A stretch of DNA of 64,000 bases from Hyphobacterium sp. CCMP332 (GTDB taxonomy: Bacteria > Bacteroidota > Bacteroidia > Cytophagales > CCMP332). The first letter of the stretch is position 1. Every line of letters begins with the position of its first letter. Of this stretch, positions 15,701-25,711 are shown one piece after another. The translations under genes were made by a program, and so were the position numbers. The notes under the pieces were generated by a model. It ran no database searches. It saw nothing but the letters and a program-made list of their open reading frames with translations, and was not told the DNA's origin. The stretch covers positions 3,261,830 to 3,325,829 of the forward strand of contig CP058647.1 in assembly GCA_014323545.1 (NCBI GenBank), in the 5' to 3' direction.

Positions 15701-18271
15701 ATGGCCGAGGGAGAGAATATCATTCCAATCAATATTGAGGATGAAATGAAAGGTGCTTATATCGACTATTCTATGTCGGTAATTGTTTCAAGAGCACTTC
15801 CGGATGTTAGAGACGGATTAAAACCAGTACACAGAAGAGTCCTTTATGGGATGCTCGATTTAGGGTTGAACTACAATAAACCTCATAAAAAATCAGCGAG
15901 GATCGTCGGGGAAGTTCTGGGTAAGTATCACCCGCATGGGGATGCCTCCGTTTATGATACGATGGTTAGAATGGCACAGCCATGGTCATTGAGATATTTA
16001 CTAGTTGACGGACAAGGTAACTTCGGTTCAATCGATGGTGATTCTCCTGCTGCGATGCGTTACACAGAAGCGCGATTAACAAGAATTGCGGAGGAATTAT
16101 TAAATGACATCAACAAGAACACGGTTGATTTTGCACTAAATTTTGACGATTCCTTAAAAGAACCAACCGTATTACCTGCCAAATATCCCAATCTGCTTGT
16201 CAATGGCGCTTCGGGAATTGCAGTGGGTATGGCCACAAATATGGCACCTCATAATCTAAGTGAGGTAGTTGAAGGTACAAAAGCATATATAGATAATAAT
16301 GATATTAGCATTGAGGAATTGATGCAATATGTCACTGCACCTGATTTTCCAACGGGCGGTACAATTTATGGATACAGCGGTGTTAAATCGGCATTTGAAA
16401 CCGGCAGGGGGAGAATTGTACTTCGCGCTAAAGCGGAAATTGAAATCACTAAAGAGAACCGGGCACAAATCATTGTAACTGAAATTCCATTTCAGGTGAA
16501 CAAGGCCAACATGATAGAGAAAACAGCCATTCTCGTCAATGAAAAGAAAATGGAAGGTATCTCTGATATCAGGGATGAATCTGATAAAAAAGGCCTGAGG
16601 ATTGTGTATGAATTAAAAAGAGATGCTATTCCAAATATTGTTCTTAATAATTTATACAAATACACACAGCTACAGTCTTCATTTAGCGTAAATAATATTG
16701 CGCTTGTTAAAGGCAGACCAAAAGCTCTCAATTTGCAGGAACTCATCATGTATTTCGTGGAGCACAGACACGAAGTTGTTACAAGAAGAACGCAATACGA
16801 ACTGGATGAAGCTGAAAAGAGAGCGCATATTCTGGAAGGTTATTTGATTGCTCTTGATAATCTGGATGAAGTTATTGCTCTAATTAGAAGTTCCAGGGAT
16901 GCCGAAATAGCAAAAAAAGGTCTTGTAGAGCAATTTAAGTTGAGCGAAATTCAGGCGAAAGCCATTCTTGAAATGCGTTTGCAAAGACTCACTGGTCTTG
17001 AGCGTGATAAAATCAAGAAAGAATACGAAGAGGTGATGGAGCTTATCGGTAAGCTGAAAGCCATACTTGGTGATAAAGACCTTAGAATGCAAATCATCAA
17101 GGATGAACTTGATGAAATGAAAGACAAGTACGGCGATGAAAGAAGAACAGATATCGTTCACTCGGCCGATGACATAGACATAGAAGACATTATACCTGAT
17201 GAAAGCATGGTTCTTACTATTTCTCATGAAGGATATATAAAAAGAACGGCATTAACAGAATTCAAAACTCAGGGTAGAGGAGGGGTTGGTTCAAGGGGTG
17301 CTTCTTCCAAAGAAGAGGATTTCACAGAACATTTATTCATAGCCACAACGCATAATTACCTTTTGTTTTTTACCGAATCCGGAAAAGTATTTTGGGAAAA
17401 AGTATATGCTATTCCGGAAGGAAGTAAGACTGCCAAGGGCCGTCCGATTCAAAATGTAATTAACATTGAAAAAGATGATAAAATACGGGCTGTAATTGCC
17501 GTTAAAAATCTAAAAGATGAGGATTATATCAATAATAATTACCTTGTTTTTGGTACAGAGAAAGGCATTATAAAGAAAACCAGCCTGGAGGCTTATTCCC
17601 GTCCGAGACAAAACGGAATTAATGCCATAACCATTAATGAAGGCGATAGATTATTAAATGTAAAGCTCACCGACGGCGATGCCTTTGTGATATTGGCATT
17701 AAAATCAGGCCGTGCCATACGTTTTCATGAAAGCAAAGTCAGAGGCATGGGAAGAACCGCTGCCGGAGTAAGGGGTATTAAACTTGCCTCAGCAAAAGAC
17801 AAAGTAGTTGGCATGGTTACTGCAAACAGCATTGAAGAAGATTTGCTTGTTGTTTCGGAAAATGGTTATGGTAAACGCTCAAAAATTGAGGAATACCGTG
17901 AAACAAACCGTGGTGGAAAAGGCGTAAAGGCTATGAATGTTACCAAAAAAACCGGTGAGTTGGTAACCATCGTCCATGTGCGGGATGAAGATCATTTGAT
18001 GATCATTAATAAATCAGGAATAACAATCCGTATGGAAGTCAATACCTTAAGAGTAATGGGTAGAGCAACGCAGGGTGTAAAACTGATACGATTGAACGAT
18101 AAAGACGCAATATCTTCGGTAGCAAAAATAGAGTACATCGAGGAAATGGAATCTGATCCGGAAATTCAGGAAGCTAGTGATGAAGAAACTTCAGAGTCCA
18201 AAAATGATGAAAGCAAGGATAATACCTCGGAAGAGGAAGACAATAAAGACGAAAGCAATAACAAGGAATAA
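15701..18271 (+). CDS. gyrA: DNA gyrase subunit A
   Basis: GyrA cuts and rejoins DNA in the ATP-driven introduction of negative supercoils. The 856-residue protein has the breakage-reunion domain with catalytic Tyr121 (MRYTEARL), a coiled-coil arm and a six-bladed C-terminal propeller starting with a GyrA-box-like QGRGGVG at about 525. The quinolone-determining loop reads [11 protein letters not shown], so the residue equivalent to E. coli Ser83 is Ala82. The C-terminal 40 residues are a long acidic Glu/Asp/Ser tail. GyrB is not in the window. The 11-base gap to the next gene suggests cotranscription. Confidence 0.96.
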   Translation: MAEGENIIPINIEDEMKGAYIDYSMSVIVSRALPDVRDGLKPVHRRVLYGMLDLGLNYNKPHKKSARIVGEVLGKYHPHGDASVYDTMVRMAQPWSLRYLLVDGQGNFGSIDGDSPAAMRYTEARLTRIAEELLNDINKNTVDFALNFDDSLKEPTVLPAKYPNLLVNGASGIAVGMATNMAPHNLSEVVEGTKAYIDNNDISIEELMQYVTAPDFPTGGTIYGYSGVKSAFETGRGRIVLRAKAEIEITKENRAQIIVTEIPFQVNKANMIEKTAILVNEKKMEGISDIRDESDKKGLRIVYELKRDAIPNIVLNNLYKYTQLQSSFSVNNIALVKGRPKALNLQELIMYFVEHRHEVVTRRTQYELDEAEKRAHILEGYLIALDNLDEVIALIRSSRDAEIAKKGLVEQFKLSEIQAKAILEMRLQRLTGLERDKIKKEYEEVMELIGKLKAILGDKDLRMQIIKDELDEMKDKYGDERRTDIVHSADDIDIEDIIPDESMVLTISHEGYIKRTALTEFKTQGRGGVGSRGASSKEEDFTEHLFIATTHNYLLFFTESGKVFWEKVYAIPEGSKTAKGRPIQNVINIEKDDKIRAVIAVKNLKDEDYINNNYLVFGTEKGIIKKTSLEAYSRPRQNGINAITINEGDRLLNVKLTDGDAFVILALKSGRAIRFHESKVRGMGRTAAGVRGIKLASAKDKVVGMVTANSIEEDLLVVSENGYGKRSKIEEYRETNRGGKGVKAMNVTKKTGELVTIVHVRDEDHLMIINKSGITIRMEVNTLRVMGRATQGVKLIRLNDKDAISSVAKIEYIEEMESDPEIQEASDEETSESKNDESKDNTSEEEDNKDESNNKE

Positions 18272-18282
18272 ATTTTAGGAAT

Positions 18283-19521
18283 ATGAACTTATATCAATCC
18301 ACAATTAAATCTTTAGGAGTGCTCTTGATGCTCCTTTTAGTTTCTAGTACAGGTTTTGGACAAAAATCGGCCAGAACCAATACACATTTTGCATTGCAGG
18401 AAGCCAAGGAATTATTAATTCAGGAGAATTTTGCAGATGCTGCAAAAAAATTGGCATATGCGCGAGAAAATATCGATAAGGCAGTTAATCATGAGCAAAC
18501 TAAAGGCGACTCGAAAACATGGGTCTATCGTGGTGATGTTTATGCTGAAATTATGCGATTACCCGCAGACAACAATGCCGGAGTACCGAAAATAGAAGCA
18601 GCCAAGATTGCTACTGAAAGTTTCAAAAAAGCCATGTCGCTTGACGATTCAAAAAGACAGGACGATGCCAAGGATGCCAAGCAAAAACTCAATAATGTGG
18701 TTTATGTCTTGACATTTAATACGGGGCTTGAAAATATCAATGCCGGTGATAATGCCAATGCCATAAAAGCCTTTGAAGTAGCAATAATGATCAATGATAA
18801 AGATACCAATGCCGCATTAAATGCAGCCATTGCAGCAGAGCGAATGAAGGATTTTGACAAAGCCTTTACACTCTATAAGAAAATGATCGATGAAATGGGA
18901 GCTAATGACCATTTTGCCTACATCGCTGTAACCAATAACTATGTGGCTAAGGAAGAGTACGATAAAGCTTTAGAATACATAAGCAAAGGTCTCGAAGTCA
19001 ATAATAACGCCAAAAAGGAAAAAATAAAGGATCTTTTGACAACTGAATTTAATGTATATCTGAAATCTAACAGATTGGATGAGGCCATTTCAAATGTTAA
19101 GAAAAACCTTGAAAATGATCCTGAAAATGATGGACTCTATTCACGACTAGGACAATTATACGATCAAATGAGAGAAAATGCTGAAGGTGAAGAAGCCAGC
19201 AATTACGGCAATTTGGCGGTTGAAAATTATAAAAAAGCGCTGGAGCTTAATCCGGCCAATCTGGATGCCAATTATAATCTCGGTGCCTTTTATTACAATA
19301 AGGCGGCTAGTATTTATAAGGAAGTGAATAACATGGACTTGAAAACTTATCAGTCAAAAGGAGTTGCACTTGAAAAGAAAGGGGAGGAGAACTTTAATTT
19401 GGCCATACCATATTTCAAAAAAGCATATGAATTGGCACCTGATGATGCCGGTTTGAAAAATTCACTTAAGACAATCTACACCAGATTGAAAAATTACGAA
19501 GAGGCACAGAAATATAATTAG
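18283..19521 (+). CDS. Exported TPR-repeat protein
   Basis: A 412-residue protein with a signal peptide (LLMLLLVSSTGFGQ, cleavage near residue 26) and several tetratricopeptide repeats between about 130 and 412. Clear TPR helices include NAALNAAIAAERMKDFDKAF, YDKALEYISKGLEVN and YKKALELNPANLDANYNLGA. TPR arrays are protein-interaction scaffolds; the partner is unknown. It lies 11 bases after gyrA, an unusual operon partner, and is followed by a terminator-like hairpin at 19548. Confidence 0.85.
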   Translation: MNLYQSTIKSLGVLLMLLLVSSTGFGQKSARTNTHFALQEAKELLIQENFADAAKKLAYARENIDKAVNHEQTKGDSKTWVYRGDVYAEIMRLPADNNAGVPKIEAAKIATESFKKAMSLDDSKRQDDAKDAKQKLNNVVYVLTFNTGLENINAGDNANAIKAFEVAIMINDKDTNAALNAAIAAERMKDFDKAFTLYKKMIDEMGANDHFAYIAVTNNYVAKEEYDKALEYISKGLEVNNNAKKEKIKDLLTTEFNVYLKSNRLDEAISNVKKNLENDPENDGLYSRLGQLYDQMRENAEGEEASNYGNLAVENYKKALELNPANLDANYNLGAFYYNKAASIYKEVNNMDLKTYQSKGVALEKKGEENFNLAIPYFKKAYELAPDDAGLKNSLKTIYTRLKNYEEAQKYN

Positions 19522-19547
19522 ATCTTAAGATTAAATACTTTAGAATT

Positions 19548-19586
19548 GCCGGTTCCTGAATTAAGACGGGATACCGGCTTTTTTAT
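19548..19586 (+). terminator. Intrinsic terminator after the TPR gene
   Basis: GCCGGT (19548-19553) pairs with ACCGGC (19573-19578) around a 19-base loop, followed by TTTTTT. The 6-bp stem is GC-rich but the loop is long. It sits between convergent genes and touches the end of msrB. Confidence 0.6.
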
Positions 19587-20029
19587 TCTATCAGTTTAAT
19601 ACTTGCAGAATTGATACAGTAGCGAAGGCCTGAAGGCTTTGGTCCATCTGGAAAAACATGTCCCAGGTGACAGTCACAGACATTGCACATCACCTCCACA
19701 CGAACCATTCCAAAGCTTGAGTCTTTTTCGTATTTAATAACATTTTCTTTAATAGGCTCGGTAAAACTCGGCCATCCTGAGCTTGATTCAAATTTCAAAC
19801 CCGAATCAAATAACGCTTCACCACAACAAACGCAGGCGTACTTTCCGGGATCATGTGCCTCACAGTACTCTCCGGAAAAAGCCCTTTCGGTACCTTTTAA
19901 TCGGGTTATCTGAAATTGTTCATCGCTTAATTTTTCTTTCCACTCTTCATCGCTTTTTTTAACTCTTCTCGGTGGTTCGGGATTGCCCTTTTGGGTATAA
20001 TGAATAATTTTATTCCAGTCAATTTCCAT
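19583..20029 (-). CDS. msrB: Peptide-methionine (R)-S-oxide reductase
   Basis: MsrB reduces the R-epimer of methionine sulfoxide in oxidised proteins. At 148 residues it is a single-domain cytoplasmic form with no signal peptide. The catalytic Cys is in LRYCINSASI near the C-terminus. Four zinc-binding Cys are present as CVCC (ACVCCGEALFDS) and CNVC (EVMCNVCDCHLGH). SSSGWPSFTEPI and GHVFPDGP are family hallmarks. MsrA is not adjacent. It is convergent with the TPR gene and divergent from the exonuclease gene, 56 bases away. Confidence 0.96.
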   Translation of the reverse strand: MEIDWNKIIHYTQKGNPEPPRRVKKSDEEWKEKLSDEQFQITRLKGTERAFSGEYCEAHDPGKYACVCCGEALFDSGLKFESSSGWPSFTEPIKENVIKYEKDSSFGMVRVEVMCNVCDCHLGHVFPDGPKPSGLRYCINSASIKLIE

Positions 20030-20085
20030 GGTTATAATCTTATTTACTATTATAAACTAAGTTAAGCAGACAATGTTAGAAAAAT

Positions 20086-21108
20086 ATGATAAATGGTCTA
20101 TTAACGATAAATGATAAGGGAATATACTGCCAGCAGGCTGATGTTTATATTGATCCATGGAAACCTGTCAATAAAGCAATAATTACGCATGCTCATTCCG
20201 ATCATGCTCGTTGGGGCATGAAACACTATGCTGCGCATCCATTGAGTATTCCCATAATGAGATCGAGGATTGGAAAAGAGATAAAAGTGGATTCCTGGAA
20301 TTTCGGTGAAATTATATCTATGGATGGTGTAAAAATTAGTCTTCACCCAGCGGGACACATTCCCGGATCCGCACAGGTTCGATTAGAATACAAAGGAGAA
20401 ATCTGGGTGGTTTCCGGAGATTATAAATTGGAGAATGATCCATTGAGCGGCTCATTTGAATCTATCAAATGCCATCATTTTATTACAGAATCCACTTTTG
20501 GATTACCGGTTTACAAATGGAAACCTGATTCTGAAGTATTTAATGAGATAAATAACTGGTGGAAAAGAAATAAAGAAGAGGGGAAATTCTCCATTATTTA
20601 TGCTTATGCACTGGGCAAAAGCCAAAGAGTTTTATCGGGTTTGGATACTTCCATAGGTCCAATTCTCACTCACGGAGCGGTAGAAAACGTCAATAAATTG
20701 TACCGTGAATCGGGATTAAAAATTCCGGAGACTAAATATATTTCAACGGAAATAGACTTAAAAAAATACAAGGGTGCCATTGTAATGGCACCACCTTCTG
20801 CGGCTGGTAGTGCATGGATTAAAAAGTTCAAAGCCTATTCAGAAGGCCAGACGTCGGGTTGGATGGCACTCAGAGGCACTAAAAGAAGAAGAAATGTCGA
20901 CAGAGGATTTGTATTGTCCGATCATGCCGACTGGAATGGTTTGAATCAGGCTGTAGAAAGCAGTGGAGCTGAAAATATTTATGTGACACATGGCTATAGA
21001 ACTATTTTTTCAAAATGGCTAAATGAAAAAGGATTTAAAGCCCGGGTTTTGGAAACGGCATTTGAAGGTGAATTAAATGATTTGGAGGAAGGATCAGTTA
21101 AAGCATGA
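20086..21108 (+). CDS. Ligase-associated DNA exonuclease (metallo-beta-lactamase fold)
   Basis: A 340-residue protein of the beta-CASP-like metallo-beta-lactamase group found beside bacterial ATP-dependent DNA ligases. The metal motif is HAHSDHARWG (about residue 35), with further ligands in HPAGHIPGSAQV and VVSGDYKLEND. The LSDHADWNGL motif at about 283 and the terminal VTHGYR are typical. Related enzymes process DNA or RNA ends. Its stop overlaps the ligase start (ATGA), so the two are made together and probably act in one repair pathway. Direct evidence of nuclease activity is not available from the sequence. Confidence 0.9.
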   Translation: MINGLLTINDKGIYCQQADVYIDPWKPVNKAIITHAHSDHARWGMKHYAAHPLSIPIMRSRIGKEIKVDSWNFGEIISMDGVKISLHPAGHIPGSAQVRLEYKGEIWVVSGDYKLENDPLSGSFESIKCHHFITESTFGLPVYKWKPDSEVFNEINNWWKRNKEEGKFSIIYAYALGKSQRVLSGLDTSIGPILTHGAVENVNKLYRESGLKIPETKYISTEIDLKKYKGAIVMAPPSAAGSAWIKKFKAYSEGQTSGWMALRGTKRRRNVDRGFVLSDHADWNGLNQAVESSGAENIYVTHGYRTIFSKWLNEKGFKARVLETAFEGELNDLEEGSVKA

Positions 21109-22688
21109 AAGACTTTGCAAAATTAATATCGAAGCTTGATGAGACTACAAAAACGAATGTTCGTGTCAATGCATTGGCAGATTTTTTCAATTCTGCAAAG
21201 GATGAGGACAAAGTTTGGACAATTGCTCTACTTTCGGGCCGCAGACCTAAAAGAGCAGTCAAAACAAATATGATCAGAACATGGGCATCTGAAGAAGCGA
21301 ACATTCCATACTGGTTATTTGAAGAATCCTATCATATCGTTGGAGATCTGGCTGAAACCATTGCTCTTTTGTTGCCTGAACCCATAAGAAAAAGCCATAA
21401 ATCTCTAAGTCAAAGATTAACTGATCTTATTCAGATAAGGGAAAAAGAAGAAGCGGATAAAAAAGAATATTTAAAAAAAACTTGGTCAGAATTAAATAGG
21501 GAAGAGCGATTCGTTTTCAATAAGTTATTGACCGGTGGATTTAGAATTGGTATTTCTCAAAAATTGATGACGAAGGCTTTGGCCAAATCGACCGGAATAA
21601 ACGAAAACAGTCTTGCCCTTAGACTTATGGGTGATTGGGATCCTGCAAAAAAATCTTATCAAAAACTCATCATTGAACCCGATCCCAATGAAGATTTAAA
21701 TAAACCTTATCCTTTTTACCTGGCATATCCTCTTGAAAATGAAATAAATAAGCTTGGAAATACAAGTGAATGGCTGGCTGAAAGAAAATGGGATGGTATT
21801 AGAGGGCAAATAGTGTATCGAAAAGGAGAGATGGCTGTTTGGTCAAGAGGAGAGGAGCTGGTTACAGAAAAGTATCCTGAATTCAAAGAATTGAAAAAGT
21901 CAAACGGCGATTTTGTTTTGGATGGTGAAATCCTGGCCTTCAAGGATAAAAAACCCTTGCCATTTCAGTCCTTGCAAACGCGAATTGGACGAAAGAATAT
22001 TTCAAAAATAATGCTCGAAAAAACACCGGTAGTATTTATGGCTTATGATCTGCTGGAACTTAGTGGAATGGATTTAAGATCTGAAGCAATTGTAATTCGC
22101 AGAAGCAAATTAGAACAAATTATTGATGACATCGATCATGACAATTTCAAATTATCCCCACTTGTTGAATTCAATAGCTGGGAGGAGCTAAAATCTGAGC
22201 GAAAGCGCTCAAGGGAATTGCATTGTGAAGGTCTAATGCTGAAAAGAAAAGAATCCATTTATGAAACAGGCAGAAAAAAGGGCAGTTGGTGGAAATGGAA
22301 GATAGATCCATTAACCATAGATGCGGTTTTGATTTACGCAATGAGAGGTCATGGCCGCAGAGCTAACTTATATACTGATTATACTTTTGCAGTCCGGGAT
22401 GGCGAAAACCTCGTTCCATTTACAAAAGCCTATTCAGGATTAAGTGATCAGGAGTTTAGGGAAGTAGATGCTTTTGTAAAGAAAAATACATTGGAGCGTT
22501 TTGGCCCTGTGAGAAGTGTAAAACCCGAATTGGTTTTTGAAATAGCTTTTGAAGGAATTGCCGAATCCAAAAGACATAAATCCGGAATAGCACTGAGATT
22601 TCCAAGAATGAAGCGCTGGAGAAAAGACAAATCCCCAAATGAAACTAACACATTGGAGGATTTGATAAATTTGCTAAATCTATATTAA
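21105..22688 (+). CDS. ATP-dependent DNA ligase (bacterial LigB-like group)
   Basis: Seals DNA nicks using ATP. This 527-residue ligase is distinct from the NAD-dependent replicative LigA. An N-terminal DNA-binding domain (about 1-200) precedes the adenylation domain with the lysine motif AERKWDGIRGQ at about 227. Further nucleotidyltransferase motifs follow: VWSRGEELV, DFVLDGEIL, VVFMAYDLLE, EGLMLKRKESIYETG and WWKWKIDPLTIDAVL. The C-terminal OB fold includes LVFEIAFEGI. It overlaps the exonuclease gene by four bases. The DEXH helicase and phosphoesterase that often complete this cluster are absent here. Confidence 0.95.
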   Translation: MKDFAKLISKLDETTKTNVRVNALADFFNSAKDEDKVWTIALLSGRRPKRAVKTNMIRTWASEEANIPYWLFEESYHIVGDLAETIALLLPEPIRKSHKSLSQRLTDLIQIREKEEADKKEYLKKTWSELNREERFVFNKLLTGGFRIGISQKLMTKALAKSTGINENSLALRLMGDWDPAKKSYQKLIIEPDPNEDLNKPYPFYLAYPLENEINKLGNTSEWLAERKWDGIRGQIVYRKGEMAVWSRGEELVTEKYPEFKELKKSNGDFVLDGEILAFKDKKPLPFQSLQTRIGRKNISKIMLEKTPVVFMAYDLLELSGMDLRSEAIVIRRSKLEQIIDDIDHDNFKLSPLVEFNSWEELKSERKRSRELHCEGLMLKRKESIYETGRKKGSWWKWKIDPLTIDAVLIYAMRGHGRRANLYTDYTFAVRDGENLVPFTKAYSGLSDQEFREVDAFVKKNTLERFGPVRSVKPELVFEIAFEGIAESKRHKSGIALRFPRMKRWRKDKSPNETNTLEDLINLLNLY

Positions 22689-22720
22689 TACGCTTCAGAT
22701 TTTTGCTTGAAGACGATTTC

Positions 22721-23179
22721 TTATTTCATGTATTTGTTGTAAGCGAACTCTTTATCAGGAATATCCGGAAGATTTCCACCCCCGATTCTTTTGGCTTTTA
22801 CTACAACGCGATCCGGTTTTAAAGTGAGCTTTAATTCTAAATTCACATCATTTTGATTGATTTTTGATTGGTAGGCATATGATTTTAAAGTGAGCCGGCT
22901 TATATCTGAAATCAATTTCAACTCTTCCATAATCACCGCACTCACAAAGAAATTGGTTACGTCTTCAGAAATGAAATTTACATCTCCCTCGGGGGTGCCA
23001 TCTACTTTTATATTTACAATGTGATTTCTTCCCTGAACTGGATTAAAAAAGGATGCCGAGACAGCAAAAGAAATAGAATAATTTTTTCCCACTTCTTTTG
23101 ATAAATCTGCTTTTAAAAAATTCTGAGCAGTGCCAATTGTGCAAATACTCATTAGTACCAGGCTTAGTATGAATCTCAT
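22721..23179 (-). CDS. Small exported protein of unknown function
   Basis: A 152-residue protein with a clear signal peptide (MRFILSLVLMSICTIGTAQ, cleavage after about residue 19). The mature part is beta-rich with alternating hydrophobic residues (VNIKVDGTPEGDVNF, LTLKPDRVVVKAKRI) and no cysteines. No domain is recognised. It stands alone on the minus strand between the ligase gene and the ABC ATPase. The upstream 88 bases are very AT-rich with no clear promoter. Confidence 0.72.
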   Translation of the reverse strand: MRFILSLVLMSICTIGTAQNFLKADLSKEVGKNYSISFAVSASFFNPVQGRNHIVNIKVDGTPEGDVNFISEDVTNFFVSAVIMEELKLISDISRLTLKSYAYQSKINQNDVNLELKLTLKPDRVVVKAKRIGGGNLPDIPDKEFAYNKYMK

Positions 23180-23267
23180 TTTTCAATAATTTAAATTATT
23201 ACAATCTAAAGGATTTAGTAATATATGTATTTTAATATAAATTCTTAAATAATGCTCTGATTAAACT

Positions 23268-24188
23268 TCATTCTTCCCAACTGATCATCAATTCCTTTTT
23301 ATTTATATCCTTTGTCGAATACACTTTGTAAATTTTTGTATTTTTTTTCAGTACATATAAATAACCATTCCCCTGAAAGTATTTATATAATACCTTGCCT
23401 TTTAGTTTGCCGTTTTGATTTAGAATTTTAAAATCTTCCGGCCTGTAAAATTTGTTTTTAACTTTTGTCGTATGTCCAAATAGTTCGGACACATATAAAT
23501 CCTTTGGTCTGTGATATAGTTCTTCAGGACTTCCCCTTTGTACAATTCTTCCTTTGTGCATTACTGCAATTCTGTCGGCGTACATTAATGAATCTCTTGG
23601 ATCATGGGTTACCATAATCACCGAAATATTTTCTTCTCTAATGATATTTATCCATTGCATTTGGATTTCTTTTTTTAAAGAGAAATCCAGATTTGTAAAG
23701 GCTTCATCCATCAGTAAAAGTCTTGGTTCATCGGCAATGGCCAGTGCCAATGCCGCCCTTTGTCTTTGCCCTCCCGATATCTCATTAATTTTTCTATCGA
23801 GAAGCCCTTTGAGTTGACAAAGATTTGAAACCCTGCTGATTCTTTCCTTAACCCAACTTTTCTTATAATCGTACAATTGTCTTTCCAGTGCTACTCTAAT
23901 TGAAACATTTAGGGGTAATTGTGATTCCTGATCGATAAGTCGAATGCCTTCAAATTGCCCTGATAAATTACTTTCGAGGATGTTCTTTTCTTCATTGAGG
24001 AAAACCATTTTGCCTCTGTCGGCAATTTGCCTTCCGGAAATTATCTTTAACAAGCTGCTTTTACCACTGCCACTTTCTCCCAAAAGCGCCAGAATTTCGC
24101 CATTTTCTACTTTAAGACTCATACCTCTGATGGCTCTAGATGGGCTGTTTAAATATTTCTTCTGTATTCCTCTTAATTTCAATATCAT
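23268..24188 (-). CDS. ABC transporter ATP-binding protein (unpaired)
   Basis: A 306-residue ATPase. Walker A is GESGSGKSS, the Q-loop lies in RLIDQESQLPLN, the signature is ISGGQRQRAALALA, Walker B is PRLLLMDEAF and the H-loop is VMVTHDPRD. The order and the C-terminal extension after about 235 (KFYRPEDFKIL, KVLYKYFQGNGYLYVL) resemble importers of the PotA/FbpC/CysA type with a TOBE-like regulatory end. I start at the ATG at 24188; the frame could extend upstream to 24230 but that would overlap the divergent aldehyde dehydrogenase gene. No permease or binding protein is adjacent, so the substrate is unknown. Confidence 0.85.
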   Translation of the reverse strand: MILKLRGIQKKYLNSPSRAIRGMSLKVENGEILALLGESGSGKSSLLKIISGRQIADRGKMVFLNEEKNILESNLSGQFEGIRLIDQESQLPLNVSIRVALERQLYDYKKSWVKERISRVSNLCQLKGLLDRKINEISGGQRQRAALALAIADEPRLLLMDEAFTNLDFSLKKEIQMQWINIIREENISVIMVTHDPRDSLMYADRIAVMHKGRIVQRGSPEELYHRPKDLYVSELFGHTTKVKNKFYRPEDFKILNQNGKLKGKVLYKYFQGNGYLYVLKKNTKIYKVYSTKDINKKELMISWEE

Positions 24189-24212
24189 TGTTATAGAAAT
24201 AATCTGATCACA

Positions 24213-25634
24213 ATGTCCGAAAAATCTCAATCAATTAATACACTTACTTATACTTCCCTTGAAGAAATTGAAATAAAAGTCAAGCGGCAGAGAGATTTTT
24301 TCAGAAATGAAATGAGTGATAATATCAAAGAAAGGACAAATGCACTTAAAAGGTTATTAAAGGAGATTGAATCGAATGAGGACAAGATCATGGAAGCCAT
24401 GCATCTGGATTTTCAAAAAAGTAATTTTGAAGTATTTGCAACAGAAATAGGCCTGATTAAGTCCGAATTAAAACTAGCAATAAGAAAAATCAAAAAATGG
24501 AGCTCCAGAACTTTTAAAGGCTATTCTATTTTAAGTTATCCGGCCAAATTATATACCGAAACCATTCCACTTGGGAATACGCTTATTTTTAGTCCCTGGA
24601 ACTATCCTTTTCTCTTGGCAATATCTCCGTTGATCGGTGCAATTTCTGCCGGCAATACTGCCATTATAAAGCCATCTGAATTAACAGTTAATACAAGCAA
24701 ATTAATAGAAGATATTATCAAGAACTGTTTTGACCCGGGGCATGTCGACGTTGTACAAGGAGGTAAAAATGAAAGCGAGACTCTACTAGAATTTTCTTTT
24801 GATTTTATATTTTTTACCGGAAGTACGGCCATAGGCAATTCCGTGTATAAAAAAGCTGCAGAACATTTATGTCCTGTTCTGCTTGAGCTAGGTGGCAAAT
24901 CTCCATGTATTGTGCATCAGGATGCAGACATTGAAACAGCTGCAAGAAGAATAGTTTGGGGTAAATTTTTAAATGGAGGGCAAACATGTGTCTCTCCGGA
25001 TTACCTATTGGTTCACAAAGACATTAAAGAAGCACTGCTTTCCAAAATAAAATACTATATCGGGAAGTTTTATGGTAAAGATGCGAGCAAGAGTCAAGAC
25101 TACCCAAGAATAATCAATCAAAAGAATTTTGACAGATTATTAAATCTAATTTCGGAAGCAAGGATTATTTCAGGAGGTAAAAGCGAAAGAGATCAATTGT
25201 ATATAGAACCGACTTTGATAGAATTGGAAACTACTGATTGCCTGTTAATGCAAGAAGAAATTTTCGGACCGATTCTTCCGGTCTTAAGTTATGAATCAAT
25301 CTTGGACATAAATAAAATCATAGGTAAAAACCCCAATCCACTGGCCATTTATGTCTTTACCGACAACGAAGATTTTGCAAACAAGCTATTATCGGAGAAT
25401 CCTTCGGGTGATGCTTGTATAAACGATGTGGTGTCTCATTTTGGAGAAAAGAAAATTCCTGTGGGAGGAATTGGAGAAAGTGGCTTTGGTAAATACAGAG
25501 GAAAAAAAAGCTTTCTAGTGTTTTCTCATCAGAGAAGTATATTTAAGAGAAGAATTTGGCCTGATTTGCCTCTGAGGTATCCTCCCTATAAAAACAAAAT
25601 TACTTTGTTAAAGGGATTGCTCAACAAACTTTAG
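24213..25634 (+). CDS. Class 3-type aldehyde dehydrogenase
   Basis: Oxidises aldehydes to acids with NAD(P). The 473-residue protein lacks the N-terminal extension of class 1/2 enzymes and has the class 3 pattern. Visible motifs are LIFSPWNYPFLLAI, GNTAIIKPSE, FFTGSTAIGN for cofactor, the general base in LELGGKSPCIV, and the catalytic Cys in NGGQTCVSPDY at about residue 260. EIFGPILPV and PVGGIGESGFGKYRG are also conserved. The hydrophobic C-terminus (LPLRYPPYKNKITLL) recalls fatty-aldehyde dehydrogenases, which are membrane associated. It is divergent from the ABC ATPase gene, with 24 bases between the start codons. Confidence 0.92.
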   Translation: MSEKSQSINTLTYTSLEEIEIKVKRQRDFFRNEMSDNIKERTNALKRLLKEIESNEDKIMEAMHLDFQKSNFEVFATEIGLIKSELKLAIRKIKKWSSRTFKGYSILSYPAKLYTETIPLGNTLIFSPWNYPFLLAISPLIGAISAGNTAIIKPSELTVNTSKLIEDIIKNCFDPGHVDVVQGGKNESETLLEFSFDFIFFTGSTAIGNSVYKKAAEHLCPVLLELGGKSPCIVHQDADIETAARRIVWGKFLNGGQTCVSPDYLLVHKDIKEALLSKIKYYIGKFYGKDASKSQDYPRIINQKNFDRLLNLISEARIISGGKSERDQLYIEPTLIELETTDCLLMQEEIFGPILPVLSYESILDINKIIGKNPNPLAIYVFTDNEDFANKLLSENPSGDACINDVVSHFGEKKIPVGGIGESGFGKYRGKKSFLVFSHQRSIFKRRIWPDLPLRYPPYKNKITLLKGLLNKL

Positions 25635-25711
25635 GAAAGAAGCATTAAAATTAATCCGATCAATGAAATGGAAAATGCGAAAAGCCGTATCATTGAATCT
25701 TTGTTGATCAT
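25631..25711 (-). pseudogene. Possible remnant of a small membrane protein gene
   Basis: A 26-codon frame encodes a charged start followed by one hydrophobic segment (IRLFAFSISLIGLILMLLS). Just upstream, in another frame on the same strand (about 25740-25805), a second membrane-like stretch appears (IIVIFGCIVLGFLMELMYY). Joining the two by a frameshift near 25740 would give a small two-helix membrane protein, but no start codon is visible for the first part. This is either a decayed gene or a chance AT-rich reading. Confidence 0.3.

Noticed and set aside
22689..22720. Terminator after the ligase gene
   Set aside because: CTTCA...TGAAG gives only a 5-bp stem without a T-tract.
24189..24230. 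Upstream extension of the ABC ATPase to 24230
   Set aside because: It would overlap the divergent aldehyde dehydrogenase start and adds residues not matching the ATPase family; the ATG at 24188 begins directly before the conserved fold.
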